From: Algoriphagus sp. NG3
Lineage (GTDB): Bacteria; Bacteroidota; Bacteroidia; Cytophagales; Cyclobacteriaceae
Assembly (NCBI RefSeq): GCF_034119865.1
Contig: NZ_CP139421.1
Coordinates: 372,001-436,000, forward strand
Direction of reading: 5' to 3'
Length of the DNA: 64,000 nt
Shown here piece by piece: positions 51,626 through 61,119 of this stretch (position 1 is the first letter of the stretch; every line of letters begins with the position of its first letter). The notes below the pieces were generated by a model, which was not told where the DNA came from, ran no database searches, and saw nothing but the letters and a program-made list of their open reading frames with translations. A program made the translations under genes and the position numbers.

Positions 51626-53191
51626 ATGATAAATATTTTTGTTAAGTATGTGATGTTACTGGTTCTTTTGATTATTGGACTCGACATCGAAATATTAAAT
51701 GCTCAAACATCTCCAAATGTAAGTAAATGGCCAAGAGGTGTAACCTATGAAATCTTTGTACAGTCCTTTGCGGACTCTGATGGAGATGGAATTGGCGACA
51801 TAAAAGGGATGACTTCAAAACTAGATTACCTGGAAGACCTTGGAGTAGAGGGCATTTGGTTGATGCCGATGAATCCCTCTCCTTCTTACCATAAATATGA
51901 TGTATCGGATTATTATGACATTCATCCAGACTATGGAACCTTGGATGATTTCAAAACCTTTGTAAATGAGTCGCATAAAAGAAATATTAAGGTGGTAATG
52001 GATATGGTGTTGAATCATTCAGGCAGCAGACATCCTTGGTTTGTAGATGCCCTAGCAAATGAAAATAGTCCCTATAGAGATTATTATGTATGGGCGCATA
52101 AAGATGATCCGCAGACCCAAATTTCCGGAAAAATCATTTCCGGAGACTCTAATAACCGTACCCGTTGGAATAAGGTAGAAGGGAGTGATTATCTGTATTA
52201 TTCATATTTTAGTCGAAATATGCCTGATTTGAATTATGATAATCCAAAACTTAGAGAAGAGGTTTTTAAAATAGGGAAATTTTGGTTGTCCGAGGTTAAA
52301 GTAGATGGTTTTAGGCTTGATGCCGCAAGGCATATTTTTCCTGATGATAGACCGACCGATAATCATAATTGGTGGGTTCAATTTCAGAGTGAAATGAAAA
52401 AGGCAAATAAGGATGTTTATTTAATAGGAGAGGTCTGGGCATCATCCGATATCGTAGCCCCTTACCTAAAAGGACTTCCTGCTTTATTTAACTTTGACAT
52501 GGGAAGTGCTATTACTACAGCAGTTAATGAAGAAAGAGAAGGGGATCTTACGACAAATCATAAAGAAATAATTGACTACTATACTACTGTAAACCCTGAT
52601 TATATTGATGCTACTTTTCTTACCAATCATGATCAAGTCCGGATTATGAGCGCTGTAAACAATACTATGGATAAAGCAAAGATGGCTGCTGCACTTCTAC
52701 TCACTCTTCCCGGCTCTCCTTATATTTATTATGGAGAAGAAATCGGAATGCAGGGGAAAAAGCCAGACCCGAATATAAGAGAGCCTTTCCTTTGGCAAAG
52801 AAAAGAAAGTGACAATTACAGGGCTTCATGGATTGATCCGAAGTATAGCACAGATCAATCTGTTATTCCGGTCGAGGAACAACTAGAAGATGAAAATTCT
52901 ATCTATAACCATTACAAAACTTTTATAAAATTAAGGAATGGAAGCAATGCCCTTACTTATGGAGATATTGAGCCTGTAGCTATGAATAATCCTGCGCTTT
53001 CCGCATTTAAAAGATCTACAGAAGATGAGTCAGTGTTAGTTATTCATAATCTTTCGAACCAAGAAATTAATTTAAATATTCCTGATTCTCTAAAAGAATT
53101 CAAAAACGAGTTATATAAGAGTAAGGATTCTAATTTGGGGACTAATGAATTACACCTACCAGCCTATAGTACCGTTGTTCTAGGTAAATAA
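51626..53191 (+). CDS. Second glycoside hydrolase family 13 protein (alpha-amylase-like)
   Basis: This 521-residue enzyme has an N-terminal signal (VKYVMLLVLLIIGLDIEILNAQ) and full GH13 core: QSFADSDGDGIGDIKG, DMVLNHSG, nucleophile D232 (GFRLDAARH), acid E269 (LIGEVW) and D336 (TNHDQ). The SDGDGIGD segment likely binds calcium. The set of motifs, and the IYYGEEIGMQGKKPDPNIREPFLW region, point to an oligo-1,6/neopullulanase-like or maltogenic amylase acting in the periplasm. The gene is clearly more AT-rich than the GH31 and first GH13 genes and may be a later addition. It is followed by leftward genes, so it ends the locus. Confidence 0.85.
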   Translation: MINIFVKYVMLLVLLIIGLDIEILNAQTSPNVSKWPRGVTYEIFVQSFADSDGDGIGDIKGMTSKLDYLEDLGVEGIWLMPMNPSPSYHKYDVSDYYDIHPDYGTLDDFKTFVNESHKRNIKVVMDMVLNHSGSRHPWFVDALANENSPYRDYYVWAHKDDPQTQISGKIISGDSNNRTRWNKVEGSDYLYYSYFSRNMPDLNYDNPKLREEVFKIGKFWLSEVKVDGFRLDAARHIFPDDRPTDNHNWWVQFQSEMKKANKDVYLIGEVWASSDIVAPYLKGLPALFNFDMGSAITTAVNEEREGDLTTNHKEIIDYYTTVNPDYIDATFLTNHDQVRIMSAVNNTMDKAKMAAALLLTLPGSPYIYYGEEIGMQGKKPDPNIREPFLWQRKESDNYRASWIDPKYSTDQSVIPVEEQLEDENSIYNHYKTFIKLRNGSNALTYGDIEPVAMNNPALSAFKRSTEDESVLVIHNLSNQEINLNIPDSLKEFKNELYKSKDSNLGTNELHLPAYSTVVLGK

Positions 53192-53409
53192 TTACGGGTT
53201 TCTTTTATCTTATTACTTGTCGTGTTTAATTGCTTAAACCGTATAATGGAAGATTTTAACATGGTCAGCAGAATAACTAGTTACAAATTTCCATGTTCAT
53301 GGCTCATATTCTCTTTTTGAAGCTTTGCAATGAATACTCTTCTATATCTTTTGTGGCGACACAATTCCTAAGATACATTAATAGTTATTTATGTGTGCGA
53401 TTGGAAAAA

Positions 53410-53922
53410 TCAATGCCAGCGATATTCGGTATCAGCTAGAGGATCTATTTTATTAAATTCCGCAAAGTCCTTATTCTTATGGCTTTCCCACCATTCAAAA
53501 TAAGAGTCAGCAACTTCTAGCTGAAGCTGAGTGGTCTGATCCAAATATTCAAAGTTAACCCGATTTTTCACAAATGGATTTAGGGACGGAAATGTCCTGG
53601 TCAGCAATTCGCTCCCTATTGACCTTGCCCTAATGGATTCAACTGTCCATAAAATATACATGCCCAAAGAACATTCGGGGAACCAAGCTGATGAAAGAGC
53701 ATTTATTGGATAATCAGAAATTATTTCAGTTTCATTTCGATACGATAAAAGTTTAGGAATGTCTTTGGAGTTGAAATCTGGAAGTTCCCAATGGTCATAA
53801 TCTCCTGCCTTCAATAATTTAACGTAACGTTCCACGTCCATTTTTGGAGGTTCTGATTTGTCCTCACAACCAAGGAAAATCAATAGGAGAAAGATTGAAA
53901 CAGGAAATCGTAATGCTTTCAT
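53410..53922 (-). CDS. Hypothetical lipoprotein (DUF4943-like)
   Basis: This 170-residue lipoprotein has lipobox LLIFLGCEDKS and a soluble body (VERYVKLLKAGDYDHWELPDFNSKDIPKLLSYRNETEIISDYPINALSSAW ... LGMYILWTVESIR). The pattern is close to DUF4943, small Bacteroidota lipoproteins of unknown role, from memory. It sits alone, facing leftwards, with AT-rich gaps on both sides. Its only neighbours are a GH13 gene and a MITE, so no functional link can be drawn. Confidence 0.6.
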   Translation of the reverse strand: MKALRFPVSIFLLLIFLGCEDKSEPPKMDVERYVKLLKAGDYDHWELPDFNSKDIPKLLSYRNETEIISDYPINALSSAWFPECSLGMYILWTVESIRARSIGSELLTRTFPSLNPFVKNRVNFEYLDQTTQLQLEVADSYFEWWESHKNKDFAEFNKIDPLADTEYRWH

Positions 53923-54094
53923 TGCTTATCAAATAAAAATACACACATGGTTTTTCCTTAAAAATAGTTGATTTTTAGTTCTTTAGAAAGTTGTTCTCGA
54001 ATTTTCTGACCTATCAAAAGGCCTGGAAAATTCATGAAAATATCATATCAATCCAAGATGCATTGAAAGATCTATTCCTTTCATATTGTTAACT

Positions 54095-54400
54095 AGGGCT
54101 TGCTGAAAAAGTCTCAGCTATGCCAGGCCTGCCTGCCCTCCGGGAGGCGGGCCTACCGGACAGGCAGGTTCAAGGCGGCCGAGTGAAGATGATGGGTATA
54201 CTTCGAATGAGGCCAACGAAGAAGATGGTATGGCTGAGGCTAGCTTGAAAATCTTGGTTTTATAATTTTCTGATGCATGGATAAAGGCCTTTTATCCTTA
54301 AAAAGCTTGCACTTGCTGAAAAACTATTCTCCCAAAAAAATGTGCTAATCATTCAAAATTATAGTTTTTGATATATTAAAAGCGTTTTTCAGCAGGCCCT
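54095..54400 (+). mobile_element. 306-bp MITE with terminal inverted repeats and AACT target duplication
   Basis: The ends AGGGCTTGCTGAAAAA and TTTTTCAGCAGGCCCT are inverted repeats with one mismatch. AACT lies directly outside both ends (54091-54094 and 54401-54404). The interior matches the 38122-38405 element. It has no gene. It is the most complete copy in the window. Confidence 0.7.
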
Positions 54401-54504
54401 AACTAGAAAAAACGACGTTATACTTTACTTAGTTAAATGGAGTATCTACTTTAGACTTAACAATCTCCAGCGCCTGGAAATCTATCTAGAGAATTATCTT
54501 GCAT

Positions 54505-55281
54505 TCATTTATCACTTGAACCTAAAAAATAACTAATCTGTAGACCAATCTCTACAATGCGGGATTTCAAGGTGTCATCATAATTCTCACTTTGACTGCC
54601 CCCGGGGATAGTTCTTGGAAGCATATTATAGTTAAAATTCGCCTGTTGATAAAGGATTTCCACGCCAGTTCTGAATCGTCCCTTACCATAGTTCAGATTG
54701 ATAAGCGCACCTGAAACCAACGAACTTAAATCAGGCATTTCACCCGAGTGCGCCCAAATTATGTTACTTCCCGTATAGACCAGCAAGCTTTCAAAATATG
54801 GATAATTACACTTTCCGTATCCCGCAAAAATCCCTGCATTATATTGCCAATTTCCTTTATGATAGGAATAGCCCAATCCAGGAGAAACTGTAAATAATTC
54901 ATTATCAACATGGGAAAAGCGCTGCTCCACACCATACAAATCGTTTAAAAAATCATCTATTTCAATGACTGAAATAGGATTAACAGATTTCCCTGATCTA
55001 ACAAACGTATAGAAGTGGTTGGAAAAACCATAGCTAAGCATGGCATTATAGGAATATCCCAACTTTGCAAATCCACTTTCGGACTTGGCTATTCCCATGA
55101 CCGCTGGCGGTTCTCTATCTTGAAAGTAAATCGCTGCTGATTCCATATCCTTCTTTGCAAATACTCCTACAGGAACTGCCGCTCCGGCACTTACTGAGAT
55201 CGTCAGTTTTCCTTTGGTCTGGGCTCCCGCTCCACATCCTATCATCATCAACGTCAATAAAAACAATAATCCCTCTTTCAT
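54505..55281 (-). CDS. Putative outer-membrane beta-barrel protein
   Basis: This 258-residue secreted protein (signal MKEGLLFLLTLMMIGCGAGAQ; a possible but weak lipobox) has alternating beta strands (YSYNAMLSYGFSNHFYTFVRSG ... ELFTVSPGLGYSYHKGNWQYNAGIFAGYG ... IVEIGLQISYFLG) typical of a small OmpW/OMP_b-brl-like barrel. The neighbouring gene on the same strand starts to its right and ends 12 bp before this one, so the two are probably co-transcribed and might be functionally paired. The substrate or role is unknown. Confidence 0.6.
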   Translation of the reverse strand: MKEGLLFLLTLMMIGCGAGAQTKGKLTISVSAGAAVPVGVFAKKDMESAAIYFQDREPPAVMGIAKSESGFAKLGYSYNAMLSYGFSNHFYTFVRSGKSVNPISVIEIDDFLNDLYGVEQRFSHVDNELFTVSPGLGYSYHKGNWQYNAGIFAGYGKCNYPYFESLLVYTGSNIIWAHSGEMPDLSSLVSGALINLNYGKGRFRTGVEILYQQANFNYNMLPRTIPGGSQSENYDDTLKSRIVEIGLQISYFLGSSDK

Positions 55282-55293
55282 GTATCGGATAGT

Positions 55294-56577
55294 TTATTTC
55301 GAGATAATAATCCTTTGCTGGTTCAGTACTTTACCCTCGTGCAGTACTGAAAGCACATATTCCCCTGGATCCAGCATTGTAGTATTAATTTCACTGCCCC
55401 CTCTATATCCCTCCAAATCTATCTTGCGAGTACTCTCCAGGCTTTGGATGGTAATGCCAAATGTTAGATCCTTGTTTTGGTCAAGACGGATAGATCCGGA
55501 CGATGGGTTGGGGTACACAGCAAAAGATCCGAAGTTGTAGAAGGCTACATTTCTTGTGGATAAGGTAACAGATCCACTTTTGGCAGTCACTAAATAGCTA
55601 ATTGTCCCTCCTGAAGTCATGTTGAAATTAACGTACCCTCCAGAGGTGGTATAAGTAATAATGCTTCCCGAAGTTCTTTGCCAAGTCAACAAAGTCGAAT
55701 TGGGGCAGTTTACCGTTGAAGTGATATTTCCTGTACCCACTTGATTTACAGTATTCAAGTTCAACCCTGTGTATATTCCCTGGCTGAACGTGCCTTCCAA
55801 GCAGATGTTGGTTTGAATAGTAAGCGAAATTTCCTGGGTTTTTACCGATCCACAAGGAGAACTAATGCTTAAGCGAAGTGTAGCAGTACCACTGTGGGTA
55901 GGGGTTAGAGTAACGCTGTTTTGGCTAGATCCAGAGGATACAACAATGTTCGAATACCCGTTGGGGATAGACCAGGAATAAGTTACGCCAGGTTTGTTCA
56001 GCACGGAAAATGAAACTGGAGATGTTCCTGCAATATTAGGACTTCCTATTATACCCCCGACAAAAGACCAGAATTTAGGGGAACCGATAACTTGACCCCC
56101 TAAATGGTAAAAGGATTGATTAAGGTTATGCGCAACCAATGGACCGTCAGTTCCATATTTTGACAGGTATTTGACTACAGAACCACCGACGACCTGCCTT
56201 ACCGCAGAATGATCCCCACTATTAAGTTGGGAAAAAGCCACATTGGCCTCAGACTCCGTACAGACCTGAACATATTTTCCGCTATTTTGGTAGTCGTTTG
56301 CGGATTTAACACCTTGATTATTGGAACAGGTATAAGGAGCTGGCACGCTACCGCTAGTCCAGCCCGGAGCAGTACAATTATCTTCGAAATAGCTCATGAC
56401 AAAACCGTGACAGTTGTAATAAGCTCCAGTATTACAATTCGAGAGTCTCTTGGATCCATAAAGAGGCTCGCTAATCTTCCAAAAATAGTCTGTCTGATCA
56501 GAGTAGCAGCCCGCTTGTGAAAAACTAGAAACTGATATAAGCAAAAGTAGTAGTGTAAATAACAGTTTTTTAATCAT
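55294..56577 (-). CDS. Secreted type IX-exported protein with NCHG/DHSA Cys-His domain
   Basis: The chosen start at 56577 (MIKKLLFTLLLLLISVSSFSQ) gives a good signal peptide; an ATG at 56625 would add 16 residues without one. The first mature domain has YNCHGFVMSYFED, a Cys-His pair in the style of papain/NlpC-like folds, then SGDHSAVRQVVGG and LSKYGTDGPLVAHN, so it may be a peptidase or amidase. Two Ig/PKD-like domains follow (VSFSVLNKPGVTYSWSIPNG ...). The last 80 residues, starting FAVYPNPSSGSIRLDQNK and ending VLNQQRIIISK, match a C-terminal sorting domain of the type IX secretion system. It would be anchored or released at the cell surface. Confidence 0.7.
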   Translation of the reverse strand: MIKKLLFTLLLLLISVSSFSQAGCYSDQTDYFWKISEPLYGSKRLSNCNTGAYYNCHGFVMSYFEDNCTAPGWTSGSVPAPYTCSNNQGVKSANDYQNSGKYVQVCTESEANVAFSQLNSGDHSAVRQVVGGSVVKYLSKYGTDGPLVAHNLNQSFYHLGGQVIGSPKFWSFVGGIIGSPNIAGTSPVSFSVLNKPGVTYSWSIPNGYSNIVVSSGSSQNSVTLTPTHSGTATLRLSISSPCGSVKTQEISLTIQTNICLEGTFSQGIYTGLNLNTVNQVGTGNITSTVNCPNSTLLTWQRTSGSIITYTTSGGYVNFNMTSGGTISYLVTAKSGSVTLSTRNVAFYNFGSFAVYPNPSSGSIRLDQNKDLTFGITIQSLESTRKIDLEGYRGGSEINTTMLDPGEYVLSVLHEGKVLNQQRIIISK

Positions 56578-57146
56578 AAGAACTTCTCGTGAGCTATCAA
56601 TTTCAATTAGGTATTCTATTATCACATTTCTTTTACCCCTATTCTTCTTAAGTTAAACTGAAAAAATTTCTTTTACCCAAAAGAATTAGATATTTTAAAA
56701 TCTTGGATACCGTACTTACAAGCCCATTTTGGAAGCATTGCAATGAATATTTTTCTTTTAGATTGTCCCTCTTAACTTATTGCCATGTAATTCCATGCCC
56801 TTTTCCGGTTTTGCCCAATTGTATGCATAAAGGTCGAACTGCCTGTCAGTTTCAAAAAATTGGGGCTTTTAGCAGAATTCTTAAAAACGAGGTTTCCTAC
56901 GGACTACCTTCCATTTTTTACCCTATGCAGAACCCCACTCTAGGTGTTGCATGTCGGTCAGAACCTCAATACCAGTGGATTAAAAAAAATGTCACTTCAC
57001 GCCCACATATCGCCCTTCACTCTCAAAAATCTGCCCAATGAGTATGGGGAAAATCTTGGATCTAGTGTCGGGTCGAACTTCCTATTATCCTTGGATATAC
57101 TGGGATTTTATATGGTTGATAATAAATTCAATGTTTCGCATGAACA
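56578..57146. other. AT-rich gap without recognised genes
   Basis: Frames are open here by chance only (Phe/Leu-rich, no conserved look). No repeat family identified. Confidence 0.35.
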
Positions 57147-57392
57147 CTATTTTTTTTGGCACACTTTAAACTTTAACAATATGAAAGCTTGGGGAAATTT
57201 CAACAAACTAGCGGAAATCAGTCGCTCTTTGTCTAGTTCCTTTTTACTTTTTATCCGCAAACTCAGGATATAAATTATCCAAACTCCCCAGGCTACAGCA
57301 AAAAGAAGAAATGGGTTTTCTGCCCCCAATGCTCCGATCATTGCTTTGAAACTAATAAACAGGGTTCCTAAAAATTTTATGGTTGGCAGCAT
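57147..57392 (-). CDS. Small hypothetical membrane protein
   Basis: An 81-codon frame gives a hydrophobic segment (NPFLLFAVAWGVWIIYILSLRI) followed by a basic, helical tail (KSKKELDKERLISASLLKFPQAF). It is plausible as a small membrane protein but there is no homology I can name. It stands alone between AT-rich gaps. Confidence 0.3.
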   Translation of the reverse strand: MLPTIKFLGTLFISFKAMIGALGAENPFLLFAVAWGVWIIYILSLRIKSKKELDKERLISASLLKFPQAFILLKFKVCQKK

Positions 57393-57554
57393 AGACTGAT
57401 AATTTACTTTATTGTCTATAATACTAGTTTACGATTTATTTTCAAAGAGAGTTCTTAAAAACGTAAATAAATAATGATGTTTTTATATAAAAGTATAAAT
57501 ATTAACACCGAATTATTTCGAGGAAAGTCAATTGAATAACTGAATCACCTGTTT

Positions 57555-59942
57555 TTATTCATGTTTTAATGAGTCAACTGGCTTGATCATAGCACCTTTG
57601 ATAATATGAGAGCTGGTGGATAAAATTGTAACCAGAAAAATAATAAATGCTGGTATCAAGAACCAATAAAGACTGATTGTACTTTGGTAAGGAAATTGGG
57701 AAATCCACGAACTCATGATATACCATGAAATAGATATACTAATAATGTAGCCTATACATGAAAGGGCTAGGAAGTCTTTTAACAGTAAAAGCACAATTCC
57801 AATGTCAGAACCTCCAAGTATTTTACGGATACCTATTTCCTTGTTTCTTTGAGTAGCAAGTAAAGAGGAAAGACCAAATAGCCCAACTCCTGCCAACAAC
57901 AGAGACATTAAAGTAAAATATGATGAGATTCGTGTCAACGTCTCCTCATTCTTATAATATTTTTGAAAATCCTCATCTAAAAAGGAGAAACTAAACGGGG
58001 CGGCAGTTACAGTCTTCCACTTTTCTTGGACTTTTTTGATATCGTTAGCATGCTTCACTTTAACCAAAAGCCTCTTTTCCAACGGCCATTCCTCGTTAGC
58101 CATAGCGATGAAGAGTGGTTTGATTGTCATGCTCAATGATTGATAATGAAAATCTTTTACTACCCCGATGATATCCCAATAATTATCAAATACAGTGATC
58201 CTCTGCCCTAACGCATCATCGTTGTTTTTCCACCCCATGAATTTGACATAAGATTCATTCACCAAAATGGTGTTTTGTAGATCTGATTCGTTGTCGTCAG
58301 GCTGGAAGTTTCGTCCACTGACTAAAGGAATATTTAGAAGTTGGCCAAAATTCTCATCCGTATAATAGGTATCAATCGCAATTTCAGTTTTTTCATTGTT
58401 ATCGATTGACCATACGAGCTGCCAAGGGGTAGATTCTCCACCTGGATATGAAGTACTTCCTACAACAGACGATTCCATTGATGAAGCCACCAACTCATCA
58501 CGAAGTAAATATAATTCCTTATCGTAAATGGTAAATTCTGGTACATTTACAACCATTACCTGTTCCTTTTCGAATCCCAAATTGTGATTCCAAATGAATG
58601 CCATTTGCCCTTTGATTATAAATGTACAGATGATGGCGATAGTAGAAATTGAAAATTGCATCACCAGTAATACTTTGCGGACACGTTGTGTAGAAGGAAG
58701 ATTTCCTTTCCCTTTCAATCCACGGCTGATGTTCATTGAGGAGAGAAAAAAGGCAGGGTATATTGCAGACACAAACCCAACGACAACTAGCGTAGTGAGA
58801 ATCGCTAAGATTATTCGCTTTTCGAACAGGTCTCTGATCAAAAGTTGAATACCAAAATAATTGTTGATATAAGGTAAAAACACGAGCAAGAGTATGATAG
58901 AAAGTATAAAGGCGATCAAGGTGAGCAGCAATGCTTCACAGACAAACTGTATGATGAGTTCGATTTTTTGAGCACCCAAAGCCTTTCTAATTCCAACTTC
59001 CGTTGTTCTCTCAGTAGACTTAACTATAAATAAGTTAATATAATTGATCACCACTAGGGTAATGATCAAAACTCCAATTGCGAGCAACATATAGATGTAA
59101 CTTCTATTGCCCTTCGGAGTATCGTCGGCTAATCCGTTTATAAAATGTACGTCAACCAGAGGTTGCAAATCCACTGCTATACTACTTTTCATATTGTACG
59201 CTTTCAATGCAGTACAATTATCGTTGACAAGCTTCTCGACACTACTAATCACCGACTCATTGGCGGGGTAATTGTCGCGAAGTAACATGTAGGTATAAAC
59301 ATCAAAATCATTCCAGGTTTCATAATCGCTGAAGTCATACCAAATAAACCCTTCAGCATAGAGGTCAGAGTTCTTTGGCATGTCTTTGATTATGGCATTT
59401 ACCGTATATTCTTGGCCGTCAACGAAAAGTGTTTGATGCAGTGGGTTTTGGTTCGAAAAATATTTATTGGCAAGACTTTCTGTTAAAACAATAGAATTGG
59501 GCACTGTCAAAGCAGCAGTGATGTCACCCTCAATTACGGAAGTATTGAAAATGTTGAAGTATTGTGCCTCAGTTCTGAAGATATTTTTCTCTTCATAAAT
59601 CGCTTTTTTGTTCTCAGCCTGGATCGTGATTGTTCCTTTATACCTGAGTAGGCGAACCGAGTTTTCAATTGCTGTGATTTCTTGCGTCAAATTTGGAGAC
59701 AATCCACTAGGGGACAATGATGTTTTCACTGCTAGCCCTGAATTAGCATCGTAGCTCGTAGCTATTCGATAGATTCGATCCTTCTTTTCGTGGAATCGAT
59801 CAAAACCTAGTTCATAGTTAGCATAAAGAATGATTACCAGTGAACAAAAAATACCCACCATTAAGCCAGTGAGATTAATTCCTGCATGCACTTTATCCTT
59901 CAATAGATTTCGGATAGACACCTTAATGAAATTTCTGAACAT
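57555..59942 (-). CDS. FtsX/MacB-type ABC transporter permease
   Basis: This 795-residue protein begins MFRNFIKVSIRNLLKDKVHAGINLTGLMVGI with the first of four permease helices. It has the MacB periplasmic domain (YELGFDRFHEKKDRIYRIATSY ... VVKDFHYQSLSMTIKPLFI) and the FtsX-type blocks STERTTEVGIRKALGAQKIELI and LLATQRNKEIGIRKILGGSDIGIV, in duplicated form. Bacteroidota carry many such 8-helix permeases, each needing an ATPase usually encoded elsewhere. No ATPase is adjacent, so it is an orphan here. The role is export or stress response of unknown substrate. Confidence 0.88.
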   Translation of the reverse strand: MFRNFIKVSIRNLLKDKVHAGINLTGLMVGIFCSLVIILYANYELGFDRFHEKKDRIYRIATSYDANSGLAVKTSLSPSGLSPNLTQEITAIENSVRLLRYKGTITIQAENKKAIYEEKNIFRTEAQYFNIFNTSVIEGDITAALTVPNSIVLTESLANKYFSNQNPLHQTLFVDGQEYTVNAIIKDMPKNSDLYAEGFIWYDFSDYETWNDFDVYTYMLLRDNYPANESVISSVEKLVNDNCTALKAYNMKSSIAVDLQPLVDVHFINGLADDTPKGNRSYIYMLLAIGVLIITLVVINYINLFIVKSTERTTEVGIRKALGAQKIELIIQFVCEALLLTLIAFILSIILLLVFLPYINNYFGIQLLIRDLFEKRIILAILTTLVVVGFVSAIYPAFFLSSMNISRGLKGKGNLPSTQRVRKVLLVMQFSISTIAIICTFIIKGQMAFIWNHNLGFEKEQVMVVNVPEFTIYDKELYLLRDELVASSMESSVVGSTSYPGGESTPWQLVWSIDNNEKTEIAIDTYYTDENFGQLLNIPLVSGRNFQPDDNESDLQNTILVNESYVKFMGWKNNDDALGQRITVFDNYWDIIGVVKDFHYQSLSMTIKPLFIAMANEEWPLEKRLLVKVKHANDIKKVQEKWKTVTAAPFSFSFLDEDFQKYYKNEETLTRISSYFTLMSLLLAGVGLFGLSSLLATQRNKEIGIRKILGGSDIGIVLLLLKDFLALSCIGYIISISISWYIMSSWISQFPYQSTISLYWFLIPAFIIFLVTILSTSSHIIKGAMIKPVDSLKHE

Positions 59943-60719
59943 AAAATATTAGTTATAATTTGATAATACTAAAAAGCTGTCAGCCACACCGAATAAGTTG
60001 CTATGTGCCGAAAAATTCCTTACTCGTAATCCATCTATGATTCTGAAGGATAATTCTGCATATCCTTATCCTAGTATAAGTAACAGTCTAATTCAGAATC
60101 AATTAGTAAGTATCTTCAAATTATATAAAAAAATGAATTTTTGGTAATTTTATGTATACAGATCAGGGAGTCAGGAAGATTAATAACCCTGATCAGCATG
60201 CCTTAAGCTGAAGACTACCATCTTTAATAGTAACCTGAGCGGAATCTCCATAATCCAGGTATTTTTCATATACCTGTGATGCCGTTGTTACGGACACTCA
60301 GCACAGGTGTATATATTAAATCACAATTTTTTATAAGCACAATCCATTTTCTTTGCTGAAAAAAGAATTGAAAGAAAAGGACTACCTCAGCTTGCTTTTA
60401 CCTTAAGGCCTACTTGAATTTTTCAAGGTTACTTCAGCAGGCTTCAAATCATTCAACACGGTGTCCAGAACCATACAGAATCACTACACTTCAATTCTAA
60501 ACTTCTTTGAAAACAGGAGTACAAATGCATCAGCAGAATAATTTAATGCAAAAATAAAAGCTTCTAGGGCTCAGTTCAGAGGTGTCACCAATATTGAATT
60601 CTTCCTGTTCAGGTTATCCAATATCTATGCTTAAACTAATCAGCTCCCCAGATATTCAGACTGATCCGGCTTTTAGAATTGATCCCCGGTTTTACACCCC
60701 AATTTGCACCCCTATCAAA
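59943..60719. other. Long gap before tRNA-Ser
   Basis: No gene is supported. Traces of the MITE family are possible near 60355-60440 (GCTGAAAAAAG and TTACTTCAGCAGGC), but too degraded to delimit. Confidence 0.35.
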
Positions 60720-60762
60720 AATAAAAACCCCAACTATCAATATTTCAGATAGTTAGGGTTTT
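60720..60762 (-). terminator. Terminator of tRNA-Ser
   Basis: On the minus strand AACCCTAACTATC pairs with GATAGTTGGGGTT (one mismatch) and is followed by TTTATTTTTG. It lies directly after the tRNA 3' end. Confidence 0.75.
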
Positions 60763-60768
60763 GTGGTG

Positions 60769-60853
60769 CAGAGGAAGAGGGATTCGAACCCCCGGTACCT
60801 CTCGGTACAACGGTTTTCAAGACCGCCGCATTCGACCGCTCTGCCATTCCTCT
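60769..60853 (-). tRNA. tRNA-Ser (UGA anticodon)
   Basis: On the minus strand the acceptor arm AGAGGAA pairs with TTCCTCT and is followed by discriminator G. The anticodon loop CTTGAAA (60815-60821) carries UGA (DNA complement TCA at 60817-60819). The variable arm is long (TACCGAGAGGTA), as in class II tRNAs, and the T arm has the GGTTCGAATCC core. The length is 85 nt. CCA is not encoded. Confidence 0.95.
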
Positions 60854-61020
60854 AGGTCGTCATCAGGTTTGTCCCTGATTTGGAATGCAAAAGTAGGAGA
60901 AAAGTAAACTTTTGCAAAGCCTCTGCATGATTTTTATCCTAACTCCCTGATTATTTTTGATTTAATTTTTAGACATTCTTGAGTTTGGGTTTTATAAATG
61001 CTTAGATCACTAAAAAGCCT

Positions 61021-61085
61021 ACATCTCCACTCGTCTGCCTTGAGCTTGCTTTACCGCCTGAGACTTTTTCAGTATGCCTTATTTA
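61021..61085 (-). mobile_element. Truncated copy of the MITE left end
   Basis: On the minus strand the segment CTGAAAAAGTCTCAGGC, then CAAGCTCAAGGC and GACGAGTGGAGATGTAGG, matches the first 65 bp of the MITE elements at 38122 and 54095. The right end is missing. Confidence 0.5.
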
Positions 61086-61119
61086 GAGCAACTGAATTCT
61101 GTTAGAAGTAGGGGCGGAG

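Noticed and set aside
56703..57041. 112-codon plus-strand frame
   Set aside because: Cys/Phe/Pro-rich and irregular, in an AT-rich gap; looks like chance.
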